Positions 17,097 to 25,820 are shown, counted from the first letter of the stretch. The stretch: DNA of 64,000 nt from DATBJG01 sp963790545 (GCA_963790545.1 CAWBPA010000026.1:62001-126000), one strand, 5' to 3'. Notes: generated by a model not told the origin, from the letters alone. Program-made: numbers and translations.

Positions 17097-18284
17097 GTGC
17101 GCAAGCTGTCGATCACCGATCTCGACCTGAAAGGCCGCCGCGCGTTCGTTCGTGTCGACTTCAACGTTCCTCTCGAGGGCGGCACCATCACCGACGACAC
17201 GCGGATTCGAGCGGCGCTGCCTACCGTCGAGTACGCGCTTCGGCATGGGGCCACCGTCATCCTCGCCTCGCACCTCGGGCGTCCCAAGGGGAAACCGACG
17301 CCTGAGTTCAGCCTGAAGCCGATTGCCGCCCACTTGTCTGAGTTGTTGAAGCGACCGGTGGCGTTCGGGGAAGACTCGGTGGGTCCACAAGCCGAGCGCG
17401 CGGTGGCCGAAGCGTCTGGTGGCGTGGCCCTCCTCGAAAATCTCAGATTTCACGCCGAAGAAGAAAAGAACGACCCGACATTTGCGGCCGCGCTGGCTGC
17501 GCTGGCCGACGTCTATGTCAACGATGCGTTTGGCGCTGCGCACCGGGCCCACGCGTCGGTCGAGGCCATTACGCGCCACGTCAAGCAAGCTGCCGCCGGT
17601 CTGCTGATGGAAAAGGAGATCGCCTATCTCGGTCGGGCCTTGCAGTCGCCCGACCATCCGTTTGTGGCTATTCTCGGCGGCGCGAAAGTGTCGGATAAGC
17701 TCGACGTCATCCAGAATCTTCTCGACCGCGTGGATCGACTGCTCATCGGCGGCGCGATGGCGTATACCTTCCTCAAGGCGCGCGACGTGCCGGTCGGACG
17801 TTCGCTCGTCGAAGACGACAAGCTTCGAGCGGCCCAGGAGATTTCCCAGCGGGCCGCCGATCGCGGCGTCACCCTCGCGCTCCCGACCGACCATCTCGTG
17901 GCCGACAAGGTTGACGCGAGCGCCTCAGGGGAGTTGCTGGCGGTCGGTGACCGGGCGATCGGCAGCCGGATAGGCCTCGACATTGGACCGGCAACGGTCG
18001 ACCATTACGAGTCGCTTCTCAAAGACGCGAGGACCGTCGTCTGGAACGGACCAATGGGTGTCTTCGAGATCCCTCAGTTCGCCAAGGGCACGACGGGAAT
18101 TGCTCGCGCGGTCGCCGCCGTCAACGGTACGACTATCGTCGGTGGAGGGGATTCCATTGCCGCGGTGACACAGGCTGGCGTGGCGGACCGCATCACGCAT
18201 ATCTCGACCGGAGGCGGCGCGTCACTGGAGTTTTTAGCTGGCGAGAAACTGCCAGGCGTGGAAGCGTTGACCGACAAACCCTAG
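17097..18284 (+). CDS. pgk: Phosphoglycerate kinase
   Basis: Transfers phosphate from 1,3-bisphosphoglycerate to ADP. It is 395 residues long, the usual length. Motifs are RRAFVRVDFNVPLEGG (N-terminal substrate loop), ASHLGRPKGK, LLENLRFHAEEEKND, FVAILGGAKVSDKLDVI and the nucleotide-binding end TIVGGGDSIAAV with HISTGGGASLEFL. The start is GTG 17097, 6 bases behind the gap stop, so the two genes are translated from one message. It is followed after 26 bases by tpiA. Confidence 0.95.
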   Translation: MRKLSITDLDLKGRRAFVRVDFNVPLEGGTITDDTRIRAALPTVEYALRHGATVILASHLGRPKGKPTPEFSLKPIAAHLSELLKRPVAFGEDSVGPQAERAVAEASGGVALLENLRFHAEEEKNDPTFAAALAALADVYVNDAFGAAHRAHASVEAITRHVKQAAAGLLMEKEIAYLGRALQSPDHPFVAILGGAKVSDKLDVIQNLLDRVDRLLIGGAMAYTFLKARDVPVGRSLVEDDKLRAAQEISQRAADRGVTLALPTDHLVADKVDASASGELLAVGDRAIGSRIGLDIGPATVDHYESLLKDARTVVWNGPMGVFEIPQFAKGTTGIARAVAAVNGTTIVGGGDSIAAVTQAGVADRITHISTGGGASLEFLAGEKLPGVEALTDKP

Positions 18285-18310
18285 ACCTTGTAGCCGGCGA
18301 GCTCATCATC

Positions 18311-19078
18311 ATGCGTCTCCCATTCGTCGCCGGAAATTGGAAGATGTTCAAGACCGTGCACGACGCGGTCCTGTATGCCAAGGAGTTCCGCGCGGTCGTC
18401 AAGGACGTGCACGGTGTCGAAATCGTGCTCGCACCGCCCTTCACCGCGCTGCACGCCGTTGCCGAAGCGACGAGGAACACCAACGTCGCCGTGGCGGGGC
18501 AAGACGTGTATTGGGAGCGAGAAGGTGCGTATACCGGTCAAGTCAGTCCGGGGATGCTCAAGGAAGCCGGAGCCGAGTACGTCATCATCGGTCACTCCGA
18601 ACGACGAACGCTCTTTGGCGAGACGGATCAGTCTGTCAATCGAAAGACGATTGCCGCCATGGCCGTCGAGCTCACACCCATCGTCTGTATCGGCGAAACC
18701 CTCGAGCAGCGGGACCGCAACGAAACGCTCGCCGTACTGGATCGGCAGATCAAAGGGAGCCTCGATAGCCTGACCGCTGATCAGGTGGCATCGCTTGTCG
18801 TGGCCTACGAGCCAGTGTGGGCGATCGGGACCGGACGCAACGCGACACCCGAACAGGCGGCCGAGGCACATGCGCATATTCGACAACGCCTTCGGCAGTG
18901 GTTTGGTGCCAACGCGGCGGATCAGTGTCACGTCATCTATGGCGGGAGCGTCAAGCCCGACAACATTCGGACGCTCATGGCCGCAGAAGATGTCGATGGC
19001 GCGCTCGTCGGCGGTGCGAGCCTGGTCGTGCAGGCGTTTGCGGACATCGTGGTCAGAAGCCGCTCGACGAAGGTATAA
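18311..19078 (+). CDS. tpiA: Triosephosphate isomerase
   Basis: Interconverts dihydroxyacetone phosphate and glyceraldehyde 3-phosphate. The 255-residue barrel shows the N-terminal FVAGNWKM with the catalytic Lys, the electrophilic His in VIIGHSERR, the flexible loop and catalytic Glu in VVAYEPVWAIGTG, and the phosphate-binding YGGSVKPDN and ALVGGASL segments. It is the third gene of the gap-pgk-tpiA-secG operon, a common arrangement. Confidence 0.95.
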   Translation: MRLPFVAGNWKMFKTVHDAVLYAKEFRAVVKDVHGVEIVLAPPFTALHAVAEATRNTNVAVAGQDVYWEREGAYTGQVSPGMLKEAGAEYVIIGHSERRTLFGETDQSVNRKTIAAMAVELTPIVCIGETLEQRDRNETLAVLDRQIKGSLDSLTADQVASLVVAYEPVWAIGTGRNATPEQAAEAHAHIRQRLRQWFGANAADQCHVIYGGSVKPDNIRTLMAAEDVDGALVGGASLVVQAFADIVVRSRSTKV

Positions 19079-19102
19079 TTAGAGGTTCGTCCGAGGCCGG
19101 GA

Positions 19103-19151
19103 TTAACCACCAAGAGGCGTTTGAACCACTAAGACACGAAGGTCACGAAGG
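19103..19151 (+). repeat. AACCACTAAGACACGAAGG-type repeat between tpiA and secG
   Basis: TTAACCACCAAGAGGCG is followed by TTGAACCACTAAGACACGAA and GGTCACGAAGG: degenerate copies of an ACCAC(T/C)AAGACACGAAGG unit that is common between genes in Acidobacteria and Planctomycetes. The last AGGA also forms the ribosome binding site of secG. Confidence 0.55.
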
Positions 19152-19157
19152 ATTTTC

Positions 19158-19538
19158 ATGTATTACCTCATCGCCGCGCTGTACGTGCTGGTTTGTCTTG
19201 TCATGTTGTTTGCCATTCTGCTTCAGCAGGGCAAGGGCGGCGACATTGCGAGCGCGTTTGGGGGCGGGAGCAGCCAGGCCGCGTTTGGTGCGCGGACCGG
19301 GGCAACAGTGCTGTCGAAAATCACGGCGGGCGCGGCTGCGCTGTTCATGGTGCTCGCACTCGCCTTGAGCATTCTTGGACAACGCGGGCCCGGCTCGGTT
19401 GTGAGCGGCACTCCCGCACCCAAGCCGCCGGCAAGCACTCCGACGACACCGGCTCCGCAGACGCCCGCGCCTGCAAGCCCGGCGCCCGCGACACCGGTTG
19501 AACAGGCCGCACCAGCTCAGACTCCACCCTCAAAGTAG
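19158..19538 (+). CDS. secG: Preprotein translocase subunit SecG
   Basis: Small inner-membrane subunit that assists SecYEG-dependent export. The first 80 residues hold two membrane spans (YYLIAALYVLVCLVMLFAIL and ALFMVLALALSILG) separated by the conserved cytoplasmic loop QQGKGGDIASAFGGGSSQAAFGARTG. The last 40 residues form a Pro/Ala/Thr-rich tail (PAPKPPASTPTTPAP), longer than in E. coli. It is the terminal gene of the glycolytic operon, as in many bacteria. Confidence 0.93.
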   Translation: MYYLIAALYVLVCLVMLFAILLQQGKGGDIASAFGGGSSQAAFGARTGATVLSKITAGAAALFMVLALALSILGQRGPGSVVSGTPAPKPPASTPTTPAPQTPAPASPAPATPVEQAAPAQTPPSK

Positions 19539-19552
19539 CGGCGGGTCGATCG

Positions 19553-20194
19553 TCAGGCGTCGGGGCCCGACCAGTTGAAGCCGATGTGCTTGCTCGACCG
19601 GCCGGTACGATCCCACTTGAACCCGAACGCGTTTGCTTTATCCGCCGTGGTTTTCCCGTAAGTCGCCACGCCACCCGGACCTGTTTCGCAGCCGCCTGCG
19701 TTGTGCACCTGCACTCGCTTACCGGGAGGCGTCGTGGGTCCACCCAGCGCTTCGGCACTTGATTTTGCCTTGCCGGGAATCTCCGCACGCCACGATGCCA
19801 GGTCATCGTCAACGTGGAAGTCGATGCGAGCAAACTCCATCCCGCGCACTTCGCCAATGAAACTCGCGAATGTTCCCGGCCAGCCGCCCACGCGGCCGCC
19901 AAAAATCATCTGCAACGCCTGGCGTTGCTGCTCGTCGGCACGCTCATCGATAAACATCGCCATTGACACCTTCGTCTGCCCTTCCCAGATGTTCCCCGTA
20001 AACGCGCCGAGCGCCATGACACTCAGTCCATCCAGACGAACGTCACCGTAATTCCCTTTGCGGATGTGCCAGGCGAGGATGCCCTCGCAATCGCCGGTCG
20101 TCGGCGGCTGGGCAAAGGTGCAGGGACACGGAATACTGCAGTTGCATGTATCGAACCAGTCTCCAGTGACTTGCCAGCGAGGAACCTCGGCCAT
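19553..20194 (-). CDS. DUF1326 domain protein
   Basis: A 213-residue protein with the family's cysteine-containing start, WFDTCNCSIPCPCTF, followed by GDCEGILAWHIRKGNYGDVRLDGL and AMFIDERA. DUF1326 proteins have no assigned function; the CNC-S-x-PC-C cluster suggests metal or thiol chemistry. It lies 48 bases downstream of a DUF2182 membrane protein on the same strand, and the two families recur as neighbours in many genomes, so they probably work together. No signal peptide is seen, so it is likely cytoplasmic. Confidence 0.88.
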   Translation of the reverse strand: MAEVPRWQVTGDWFDTCNCSIPCPCTFAQPPTTGDCEGILAWHIRKGNYGDVRLDGLSVMALGAFTGNIWEGQTKVSMAMFIDERADEQQRQALQMIFGGRVGGWPGTFASFIGEVRGMEFARIDFHVDDDLASWRAEIPGKAKSSAEALGGPTTPPGKRVQVHNAGGCETGPGGVATYGKTTADKANAFGFKWDRTGRSSKHIGFNWSGPDA

Positions 20195-20242
20195 AACACC
20201 TCCGAGCGATACCGCCTGAGAAACGACCGCGATTATAGATCT

Positions 20243-21073
20243 TCAGCGCACGAGCATCCAGAGTCCTGCGGCCATCAAGAACACACCGCTCATTCGCGCG
20301 CCATGCACGCCAAATGGCAACAGTTTTTCGAACGCGACGAATGCCGTGAGCGCAGCGATGACAGCCAGGTTCATCACACCGCCGGCAAACAGCAGCAACA
20401 TCATCGCCCAGCAGCAGCCGACACAATACGCGCCGTGCTCGAGGCCCATTCGGAACGCACCAGGCAACCCCACGCGCCAATGGCTCATCAGGAATCCCAG
20501 TGGGGACCGGCACGTCCGAAGGCAAGCCAGCTTGATCGGCGTCAACTGATACGCACCCGCAATGACCAGCAACGTGGCACCGGTCGTGGGGCTCGTGACT
20601 TTCATCATCGGCGAGACGAGCAGAAACCCCGCAAGCACACGCTGGAGCCCGGTTGCGCCCAGGCTGAAAACGCTCCAGATAGTGAGATAACCGGCCGCGA
20701 GGGCATAGACCCGACCTGGCTTTGCTTGTGTCGATCGTCGCGTGACGGCGCCGTACAGCAACAGCACGGGTGAGGCGGACGGCAGCATCATGCCCGCCAT
20801 CATGACGGCCCACATCGCCCAGAGCAGGAGCACATGCGGTGCATCCCATGTCGCGGTCATCATCCAGGCGCTGGCGCCCTTCATCGATCCGTGCATGTCG
20901 CGCGCCATCACGACGATCCACATCCAGGAGACCAGGGGCACCAGTACCAGCAGCAAGACTGTATGGACCCCGGCACCCCGGAGCGCAGATTCAAGTCGTG
21001 TTGGCGGACGCTCGTCCAAAGCGGCGGTTGGCGTCCTCGACGAATCGGTAGCAGGAGGCAGCCACATCTCCAC
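20243..21073 (-). CDS. DUF2182 integral membrane protein
   Basis: A 276-residue membrane protein with about seven hydrophobic spans. Family marks are MWAVMMAGMMLPSASPVLLLY, in which Met and small residues dominate, and the cysteine-rich stretch KLACLRTCRSPLGFL followed by GLEHGAYCVGCCWAMMLLLF. The Met/Cys/His pattern in the membrane has led to its description as a predicted metal-binding protein. It is the partner of the downstream DUF1326 protein. The ATG at 21073 precedes about 35 polar residues and could be replaced by an internal start. Confidence 0.88.
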   Translation of the reverse strand: MEMWLPPATDSSRTPTAALDERPPTRLESALRGAGVHTVLLLVLVPLVSWMWIVVMARDMHGSMKGASAWMMTATWDAPHVLLLWAMWAVMMAGMMLPSASPVLLLYGAVTRRSTQAKPGRVYALAAGYLTIWSVFSLGATGLQRVLAGFLLVSPMMKVTSPTTGATLLVIAGAYQLTPIKLACLRTCRSPLGFLMSHWRVGLPGAFRMGLEHGAYCVGCCWAMMLLLFAGGVMNLAVIAALTAFVAFEKLLPFGVHGARMSGVFLMAAGLWMLVR

Positions 21074-21130
21074 AGGAACTTACGGCAGTTGCTGTGAAAA
21101 ACCGAAGCAAATTCTGGCGTCCGTGTCGGG

Positions 21131-21160
21131 TTGTCCCACCCTCGGCATCTGCCATATACT
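21131..21160 (+). promoter_or_regulatory. Candidate promoter of tRNA-Leu
   Basis: TTGTCC at 21131-21136 and TATACT at 21155-21160 are separated by 18 bases. The -10 box matches the consensus in five of six positions. The tRNA begins 63 bases after the -10 box. Confidence 0.4.
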
Positions 21161-21223
21161 CGCGTGAAGTACGACTCGTTCAGTTTTTCAGAGTTGCCAC
21201 ACCTGAAACATCTGCGCAGACAA

Positions 21224-21310
21224 GCGGAAGTGGCGGAACTGGCAGACGCACCAGCTTGAGGGGCTGGCGATCGCAAGATCGTGGGGGTTCGAATCCCCCC
21301 TTCCGCACCA
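21224..21310 (+). tRNA. tRNA-Leu (anticodon GAG)
   Basis: An 87-nt class II tRNA. The acceptor GCGGAAG pairs with CTTCCGC, the anticodon stem CCAGC/GCTGG encloses TTGAGGG with anticodon GAG, and the long variable arm GCGATCGCAAGATCGT forms its own stem. The T arm GGGGGTTCGAATCCCCC is perfect. CCA is encoded at the 3' end. Confidence 0.96.
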
Positions 21311-21392
21311 TTCGACTCGCCTTCCAGCTCGCCTTCGGCGAGCTCGAAAGGCTCGCTCCATGGCGAGCCCGGCCATCATGTCGAATGTCCTG

Positions 21393-21472
21393 AGCGAGTA
21401 ATTGGCCGGCCGAAGGTCCGCCAATTGCGAGTCGAAGGACCGGCCGCAGGTTGGCCAATTACGAGCCGAAGG
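21393..21472. repeat. Imperfect GAGTAATTGGCCGGCCGAAGG repeats downstream of tRNA-Leu
   Basis: Three related units occur in a row: CGAGTAATTGGCCGGCCGAAGG, CCAATTGCGAGTCGAAGGACCGG and CCAATTACGAGCCGAAGGA, containing short self-complementary parts (GGCCGGCC, CCAATTG). It is a non-coding spacer between tRNA-Leu and the converging substrate-binding protein gene and may help terminate transcription. Confidence 0.55.
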
Positions 21473-21492
21473 ATTTGCCCGACCCGTACGGA

Positions 21493-22470
21493 TTACTGAG
21501 AAGCGGCTTGCATCATGTCGGGCGGGAACGTAATCCCGAGCGTCTTGGCGACCTCCTGGTTGAGCACTAGCTTCTTGACCGCGACTTCCTCGAACGGGAT
21601 GTTGCGCGGCTGCTCGCCGCGCAGTACGCGCGCGAGGATCTTCGACGCGGCTTTGCCGGTTTCATACCAGCCGATGCCGACCGCGACCAGCGCGCCCCGC
21701 TGCACGAACTCCGGGTCGTTGATGATGAGGGGAAGCTTCGCGTCGCGCGCCGCTTTCACGATCGCATCGAAGCCCTGAAGCGCCGTATTGTCTCCGGTCA
21801 CCCACAGAGCCTGCACGCCGCGCTGGGTCAGCACCTGCGCCGCCTGCCAAATCTCGCTTGTCCCGGTGATGGCAATCTCCTGCAGCTTTATGCCGCGCTG
21901 CTCGAAGATGCCGCGCGCCACGCCCACCACCTTGACCGAGTTGGCTTCGGAGCTGTTGTAAAGCGTTCCGACCGCGCGGACGCCTGGCACGAGACGCTGG
22001 ATCGTGTCGACCGTGTCCTCGACCGGCGGGAACGAACCGACACCGGTGACGTGCGGCAGATGATCCGTCCGGCTCTTGCCGACGCCGGCCGCAATCGGGT
22101 CGTACACGTAGGTGAACACGACCGGCTTGGACCGGGACACGGACGCCGCGGCAGTGAGCACCGGCGTCGTCATGGCGACGATCACGTCGACGTCGGAACC
22201 GTCGTAGTTCTGAATCAGCAGCGGGATGTTGACGATCTCCGCCTGGGCGTGCGACCGGCGAACCTCCAGGTTGACCCGCTCCTGGATGCCTTGCTCCTTC
22301 AGGCCGTCGAAGAGGCCCTTCATGCACATGTCGGCGGCTTCTTCCGGCGCGAAATAGACAAGGCCGATCTTGTGTTCCATCACGGGGCCGCTCGAGGTGC
22401 TTCCGCACGCGGCGACCGAGGCGGACATCAGAAAAGCGAAAGCAGTATTCCGTGTCGCAGGCATGTTCAT
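21493..22470 (-). CDS. ABC transporter substrate-binding lipoprotein (ABC_sub_bind/TrpX family)
   Basis: A 325-residue periplasmic binding protein of the family that includes the tryptophan-binding TrpX. The N-terminus is a lipoprotein signal ending SVAAC, so Cys22 would be lipidated. Family features are KIGLVYFAPEEAADMCMKGL, VIVAMTTPVLTAAAS, VVFTYVYDPIAAGVG and ALWVTGDNTALQGFDAIV. It is transcribed away from the STAS-phosphotransferase gene at 22677, with divergent candidate promoters between them. It has no permease or ATPase beside it, but those components lie 7 kb away in the neighbouring operon, so it may feed that transporter or act as a sensor. Confidence 0.85.
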   Translation of the reverse strand: MNMPATRNTAFAFLMSASVAACGSTSSGPVMEHKIGLVYFAPEEAADMCMKGLFDGLKEQGIQERVNLEVRRSHAQAEIVNIPLLIQNYDGSDVDVIVAMTTPVLTAAASVSRSKPVVFTYVYDPIAAGVGKSRTDHLPHVTGVGSFPPVEDTVDTIQRLVPGVRAVGTLYNSSEANSVKVVGVARGIFEQRGIKLQEIAITGTSEIWQAAQVLTQRGVQALWVTGDNTALQGFDAIVKAARDAKLPLIINDPEFVQRGALVAVGIGWYETGKAASKILARVLRGEQPRNIPFEEVAVKKLVLNQEVAKTLGITFPPDMMQAASQ

Positions 22471-22586
22471 AGGAGTACCTCACGTGTAGTCGCCTATCGG
22501 TAATGAGTGCAGCCGGGGCGTTCTGCCTGCCTTCCTGACGAATTGATGGTCTTGCGCGGCTGACACTCTCAGAGCTCTGCCTGATG

Positions 22587-22615
22587 ACCCTAGGATTGCT
22601 GTCAGATGTTGTCAA
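22587..22615 (-). promoter_or_regulatory. Candidate promoter for the substrate-binding lipoprotein
   Basis: On the minus strand TTGACA (22615-22610) and TAGGGT (22592-22587) are 17 bases apart. The -35 box is perfect and the -10 box weak. It would give a leader of about 110 bases. Confidence 0.35.
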
Positions 22616-22631
22616 GTCTCTTGACCGTGGT

Positions 22632-22660
22632 TTGACAGCCCTCTTGTCGCGAGCGATGAT
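22632..22660 (+). promoter_or_regulatory. Candidate promoter for the STAS-phosphotransferase gene
   Basis: TTGACA at 22632-22637 and GATGAT at 22655-22660, 17 bases apart, lie just upstream of the AGAGGGG ribosome binding site and ATG 22677. The -35 boxes of this and the divergent promoter are only 16 bases apart, so a single regulator could cover both. Confidence 0.4.
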
Positions 22661-22676
22661 CCGCGCGTAGAGGGGC

Positions 22677-24974
22677 ATGAACATTACCTTTGCGACGCAC
22701 GACGCCGTGCCGGTCCTGACACTGACCGGTCGTTTCGACGGGTACGGTGCCACCGTCTTCGATCAGAAGGTCGAGCTCCTGGCGCATGAGGCGAGATCGT
22801 GCGTGCTCGACCTCGCCTCCGTGCAGTACATCTCGAGCATCGGGCTCCGGTCGCTTCTTCGCGTGGAGAAGCGGCTGCGCCAGCAGCACGGCGGCGTGGT
22901 GCTCGTCGGGTTGACGCCGCCGATCCGGCAGGTGCTCGAAATCGTGGGCCTGTTGGATCATTTCCGGTCGGCGGATTCGATCGAAGGTGCTGTATCGCTC
23001 GTGCGCGCTGGAAGCGTGGCACCCGATCGCGCTCTGCAGCGAGTACGTGAAAATCGCTCGTGCACCTTCTGGCCGCTCGGCGGCCGCAGCGTGCTCGAGG
23101 TCTGGGGATCGCCCGGTCCGGTGGGGACGGATCCGGGGGCCACCGAGACTCTCCAGACGTTCACGCTCGAGGATCTCGGATTTGCGTTCGGCGTTGCTGG
23201 ATTCGGCGCCACACGGGCACAGGCTTCTGACGCGGCGGGGCCGTTTCTCTCGACGCCCTCGTTTGCCGGCGTGCTTCCCGCCGATGCGCACGGCATCGCC
23301 GATTTCCTGCTGCCCGACAAACCGGCGGACGCCTTGCTGCACGTCGCCTCCGCTCTCGGCCTGGACGGATCGCCCGCCTTCGCGCTGCAGGTCGAATGCG
23401 GAAGCGGTTTCTCGCCGGCCGATCTCGTTCAGGATGTGTTTGCGCTCGCGCCGGAAGCGGCCTCTCCCGACCCTGCCGTGCTGGGGATCGTGACTGTGGC
23501 CAGGCTTGCCGAGCACGACGTGCCGTGCGTTCTCGTATGCGTGGTCACCGACGCGGCCGCGATGTCGAATACCGGGTCGGGCTTCGGCGCGTTGCCACAA
23601 TGGCTCGGTGCGGGCGCGCGGGAGATTGCCCCGGGACGGCTGTGCGCCGGACGCGCAGCGCTGCTCTCGTCTTTCTCACTCGACGTCAGCATGGCGACCG
23701 ATCCAAAGGACGTCATCCGGACCGCTGCGACGCTGGAGACGCTCGAGAGCATTTCAGACGTGGATCCAGCGTGGCGCATCACGCAGGCGTTCGTCTGGGG
23801 GTACGTGCCGACGAACCTGCGAGACGGGCGGGAGAAGCTGCTCGCAGTCGAGGTAGAGGGCGGTACGCCGCTGCTCGACGAGTGGGAGAACATCGCCCGC
23901 AGGTTGTATCGCGACTGCCGCCGCATCATATTGAAGCCTCTTCACGGCGGCTTCATGTCGAAGACCTTCCACGTTGCGAGCTACGACGCCGACGGCCGGC
24001 GTATGCTCCCCACCGTTCTGAAGATCGGATCACGCGCGCTGACCGCACGGGAGGAGCAGGCCAACCGCAAGTACGTCGAACGTTTCATCCTCAACAACAG
24101 CACGACGATTCTCGGGGGTGCCGCAGCGGGCGACTGGGCTGGTCTGCGATACAACTTCCTCGGCGTCACGGGGCCCGACAGCTCGCTCGTCTGGCTGCGG
24201 AATCACTACCAGCATCGGCCGGCCGAAGAGGTCGTGCCGCTCATCGACGCGGTGTTCACACGGATCCTCAAGCCCTGGTACGGACAACCGCGGTGGGAGC
24301 CCGTGAGGCTCTACGAGGAGCACGATCCACGTCGCCTCTTTCCATCGGTCTGTGATGCGGCAGAGAAGGTGCTGGGAGTTCCCGCCAGCACACCGGTGAT
24401 GTCGTGTCCCGAGCTCGGAATCGATCTTCCTAATCCGTATCACTTTCTTCAGCACGAGTTTCCACGCCGGAAGGATCAGTCGCGCCTCTGGTACACCTCG
24501 ATCTGTCATGGCGATTTGAACATGCAGAACGTCCTGCTCGACGAGCGGGAGAACATCTACGTCATCGATTTCTCGGAGACAGGGCCGCGGAACATCGTGT
24601 CGGATCTGGCTCGCCTCGAGCCGATCGTGAAGTTCGAGCTGATCCAGATCGACGACGACGCATCCTTGCGGCAGATGCTGGAGTTCGAGAAGGGTCTCGT
24701 CAGTTCTACGACGCTCCAGCAGATACCGCCGTTCACCTATACGGGATCCGACCGCTCGGTCCACAAGGCCTACGAGGTGATTCGGCTCCTCCGGCGGCAC
24801 GCCGACACGGTCACGATCTTCGAGACCGATATCGTGCCGTATTGGCTCGCCCTTCTCGAGTGGACCCTGCCCGTGGTCATGTACGTGCAGATCTCGGACT
24901 GGCAGAAGAAGTACGCGGCCTATAGCGCCGCCCTGCTGTGCGACGCGATCCTCAAGCTGGAATCAACCCGGTGA
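22677..24974 (+). CDS. STAS - unknown domain - APH/choline-kinase-like phosphotransferase fusion
   Basis: A 765-residue three-part protein. Residues 1-105 form a STAS domain of the anti-anti-sigma type, with VQYISSIGLRSLL carrying the serines phosphorylated in SpoIIAA/RsbV. Residues about 115-375 form a domain I do not recognise (LGFAFGVAGFG, LPADAHGIADFLL). It is also found after the STAS domain of the protein at 30855-32078. The C-terminal part (about 420-765) has an aminoglycoside/choline kinase-like core: ICHGDLNMQNVLLD (catalytic HGDLxxxN) and YVIDFSETGP (metal-binding D). The catalytic residues look intact, so it may phosphorylate a small molecule or protein. It converges on the partner-switching operon and has its own TTGACA promoter. 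Confidence 0.85.
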   Translation: MNITFATHDAVPVLTLTGRFDGYGATVFDQKVELLAHEARSCVLDLASVQYISSIGLRSLLRVEKRLRQQHGGVVLVGLTPPIRQVLEIVGLLDHFRSADSIEGAVSLVRAGSVAPDRALQRVRENRSCTFWPLGGRSVLEVWGSPGPVGTDPGATETLQTFTLEDLGFAFGVAGFGATRAQASDAAGPFLSTPSFAGVLPADAHGIADFLLPDKPADALLHVASALGLDGSPAFALQVECGSGFSPADLVQDVFALAPEAASPDPAVLGIVTVARLAEHDVPCVLVCVVTDAAAMSNTGSGFGALPQWLGAGAREIAPGRLCAGRAALLSSFSLDVSMATDPKDVIRTAATLETLESISDVDPAWRITQAFVWGYVPTNLRDGREKLLAVEVEGGTPLLDEWENIARRLYRDCRRIILKPLHGGFMSKTFHVASYDADGRRMLPTVLKIGSRALTAREEQANRKYVERFILNNSTTILGGAAAGDWAGLRYNFLGVTGPDSSLVWLRNHYQHRPAEEVVPLIDAVFTRILKPWYGQPRWEPVRLYEEHDPRRLFPSVCDAAEKVLGVPASTPVMSCPELGIDLPNPYHFLQHEFPRRKDQSRLWYTSICHGDLNMQNVLLDERENIYVIDFSETGPRNIVSDLARLEPIVKFELIQIDDDASLRQMLEFEKGLVSSTTLQQIPPFTYTGSDRSVHKAYEVIRLLRRHADTVTIFETDIVPYWLALLEWTLPVVMYVQISDWQKKYAAYSAALLCDAILKLESTR

Positions 24975-24989
24975 GCGGCGTCCTCGAGG

Positions 24990-25328
24990 TCAATTCGCTG
25001 CGCGGGCGAGCGCTTCCTCGGTCGTCGGGCAGGTTTCGAGCATGGTCGAGAAGCCGGATATCTCGAGCACCTGGCCGACCAGCTCGCTGGGAGCCGCCAG
25101 GAGGAGTCGGCCGCCTTCGGGCTTGAGTCGTTTGGCTGCAACGAGCAGCACCCGAAGCCCGGCGCTGCTGATGTAGCGGAGCCCGGCCAGATCCACGATG
25201 ATGCGCCGGTGTCCCTCGGCGATCAGATCGAAGATTCGCGTCTCGAACGAGGGAACCGTCCCGCCATCAAGCCGGCCGCTGACGGCGATTACGATTGCGT
25301 CGCCGTGCGACATCGTCGAGACTTCCAC
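24990..25328 (-). CDS. STAS-domain anti-anti-sigma factor-like antagonist (RsbV/SpoIIAA type)
   Basis: A 112-residue single STAS domain. LRYISSAGLRVLL holds the serine pair phosphorylated by RsbW-type kinases, after the usual GRLDGGTVPSFE and IIVDLAGL. The start is GTG 25328, 6 bases behind AGGAGG; the frame stays open upstream to 25379 without a ribosome binding site. It is the last gene of the leftward operon, after an RsbW-like kinase and a SpoIIE phosphatase. These three are the classic partner-switching set, in which the unphosphorylated STAS protein binds the kinase and frees its target. No sigma factor is nearby. Confidence 0.9.
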   Translation of the reverse strand: MEVSTMSHGDAIVIAVSGRLDGGTVPSFETRIFDLIAEGHRRIIVDLAGLRYISSAGLRVLLVAAKRLKPEGGRLLLAAPSELVGQVLEISGFSTMLETCPTTEEALARAAN

Positions 25329-25406
25329 GCTGCCTCCTGTTGTTCCCCACGGTCCCCACTGGGCCCAGGGATCGATCACTGTCTCGATCTCGGACCGGAA
25401 CCGAAC

Positions 25407-25820
25407 CTACAGTCGCTTCTTCATAATCAGGACGTTCCGTCCGTCCTCTCGCCGGTATTCCACCGAGTTCATGACCGATCGCACCAGGTGGATGCCGAGC
25501 CCGCCAATCGGCCGCTCCTCGATGCTCGCGCCAATATCGGGGACTGGCGCCTCCAGCGGATTAAAGGCACGGCCGTCGTCTTCCACTTGCGCCGTGAGCA
25601 CGTCCTGGTCGATCGCCAACCGCACGACGATCGGATGCTCCCGGCCGTCGTCGTGCGCGTACCGAATGACGTTTGTGATCACCTCGTCGAGCGCGAGATT
25701 GACGTTGAAGACGGACTCCGGTCCCATCCCCCCCGCCTCTCCGAACGCCTCGACGAGCTGGCTGAGCCTCTCGATCTCGGCCAGGTCGTTCACCAGGGTG
25801 ACCGACATCGATGGTGTCAC
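25407..25820 (-). CDS. RsbW-like serine kinase / anti-sigma factor (GHKL ATPase)
   Basis: A 137-residue HATPase_c protein of the RsbW/SpoIIAB type. The N box NLALDEVITNVIRYAH (Glu and Asn ligands), the G1 box VEDDGRAFNP and the G2-like GGLGIHLVRSVMNSVEY loop are intact. Such proteins phosphorylate a STAS antagonist and sequester a partner, often a sigma factor. GTG 25820 overlaps the SpoIIE stop (GTGA), indicating coupling. An internal ATG at 25808 is an alternative. It sits between its presumed phosphatase and its presumed STAS substrate. Confidence 0.9.
   Translation of the reverse strand: MTPSMSVTLVNDLAEIERLSQLVEAFGEAGGMGPESVFNVNLALDEVITNVIRYAHDDGREHPIVVRLAIDQDVLTAQVEDDGRAFNPLEAPVPDIGASIEERPIGGLGIHLVRSVMNSVEYRREDGRNVLIMKKRL

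Noticed and set aside
16248..17894. Long open frame antisense to gap and pgk
   Set aside because: It lies wholly opposite two recognised genes, its product matches nothing, and it exists because high-GC codon bias opens the antisense frame.
21311..21492. Integrated element at tRNA-Leu
   Set aside because: No integrase, no second copy of the tRNA end and only short repeats downstream.
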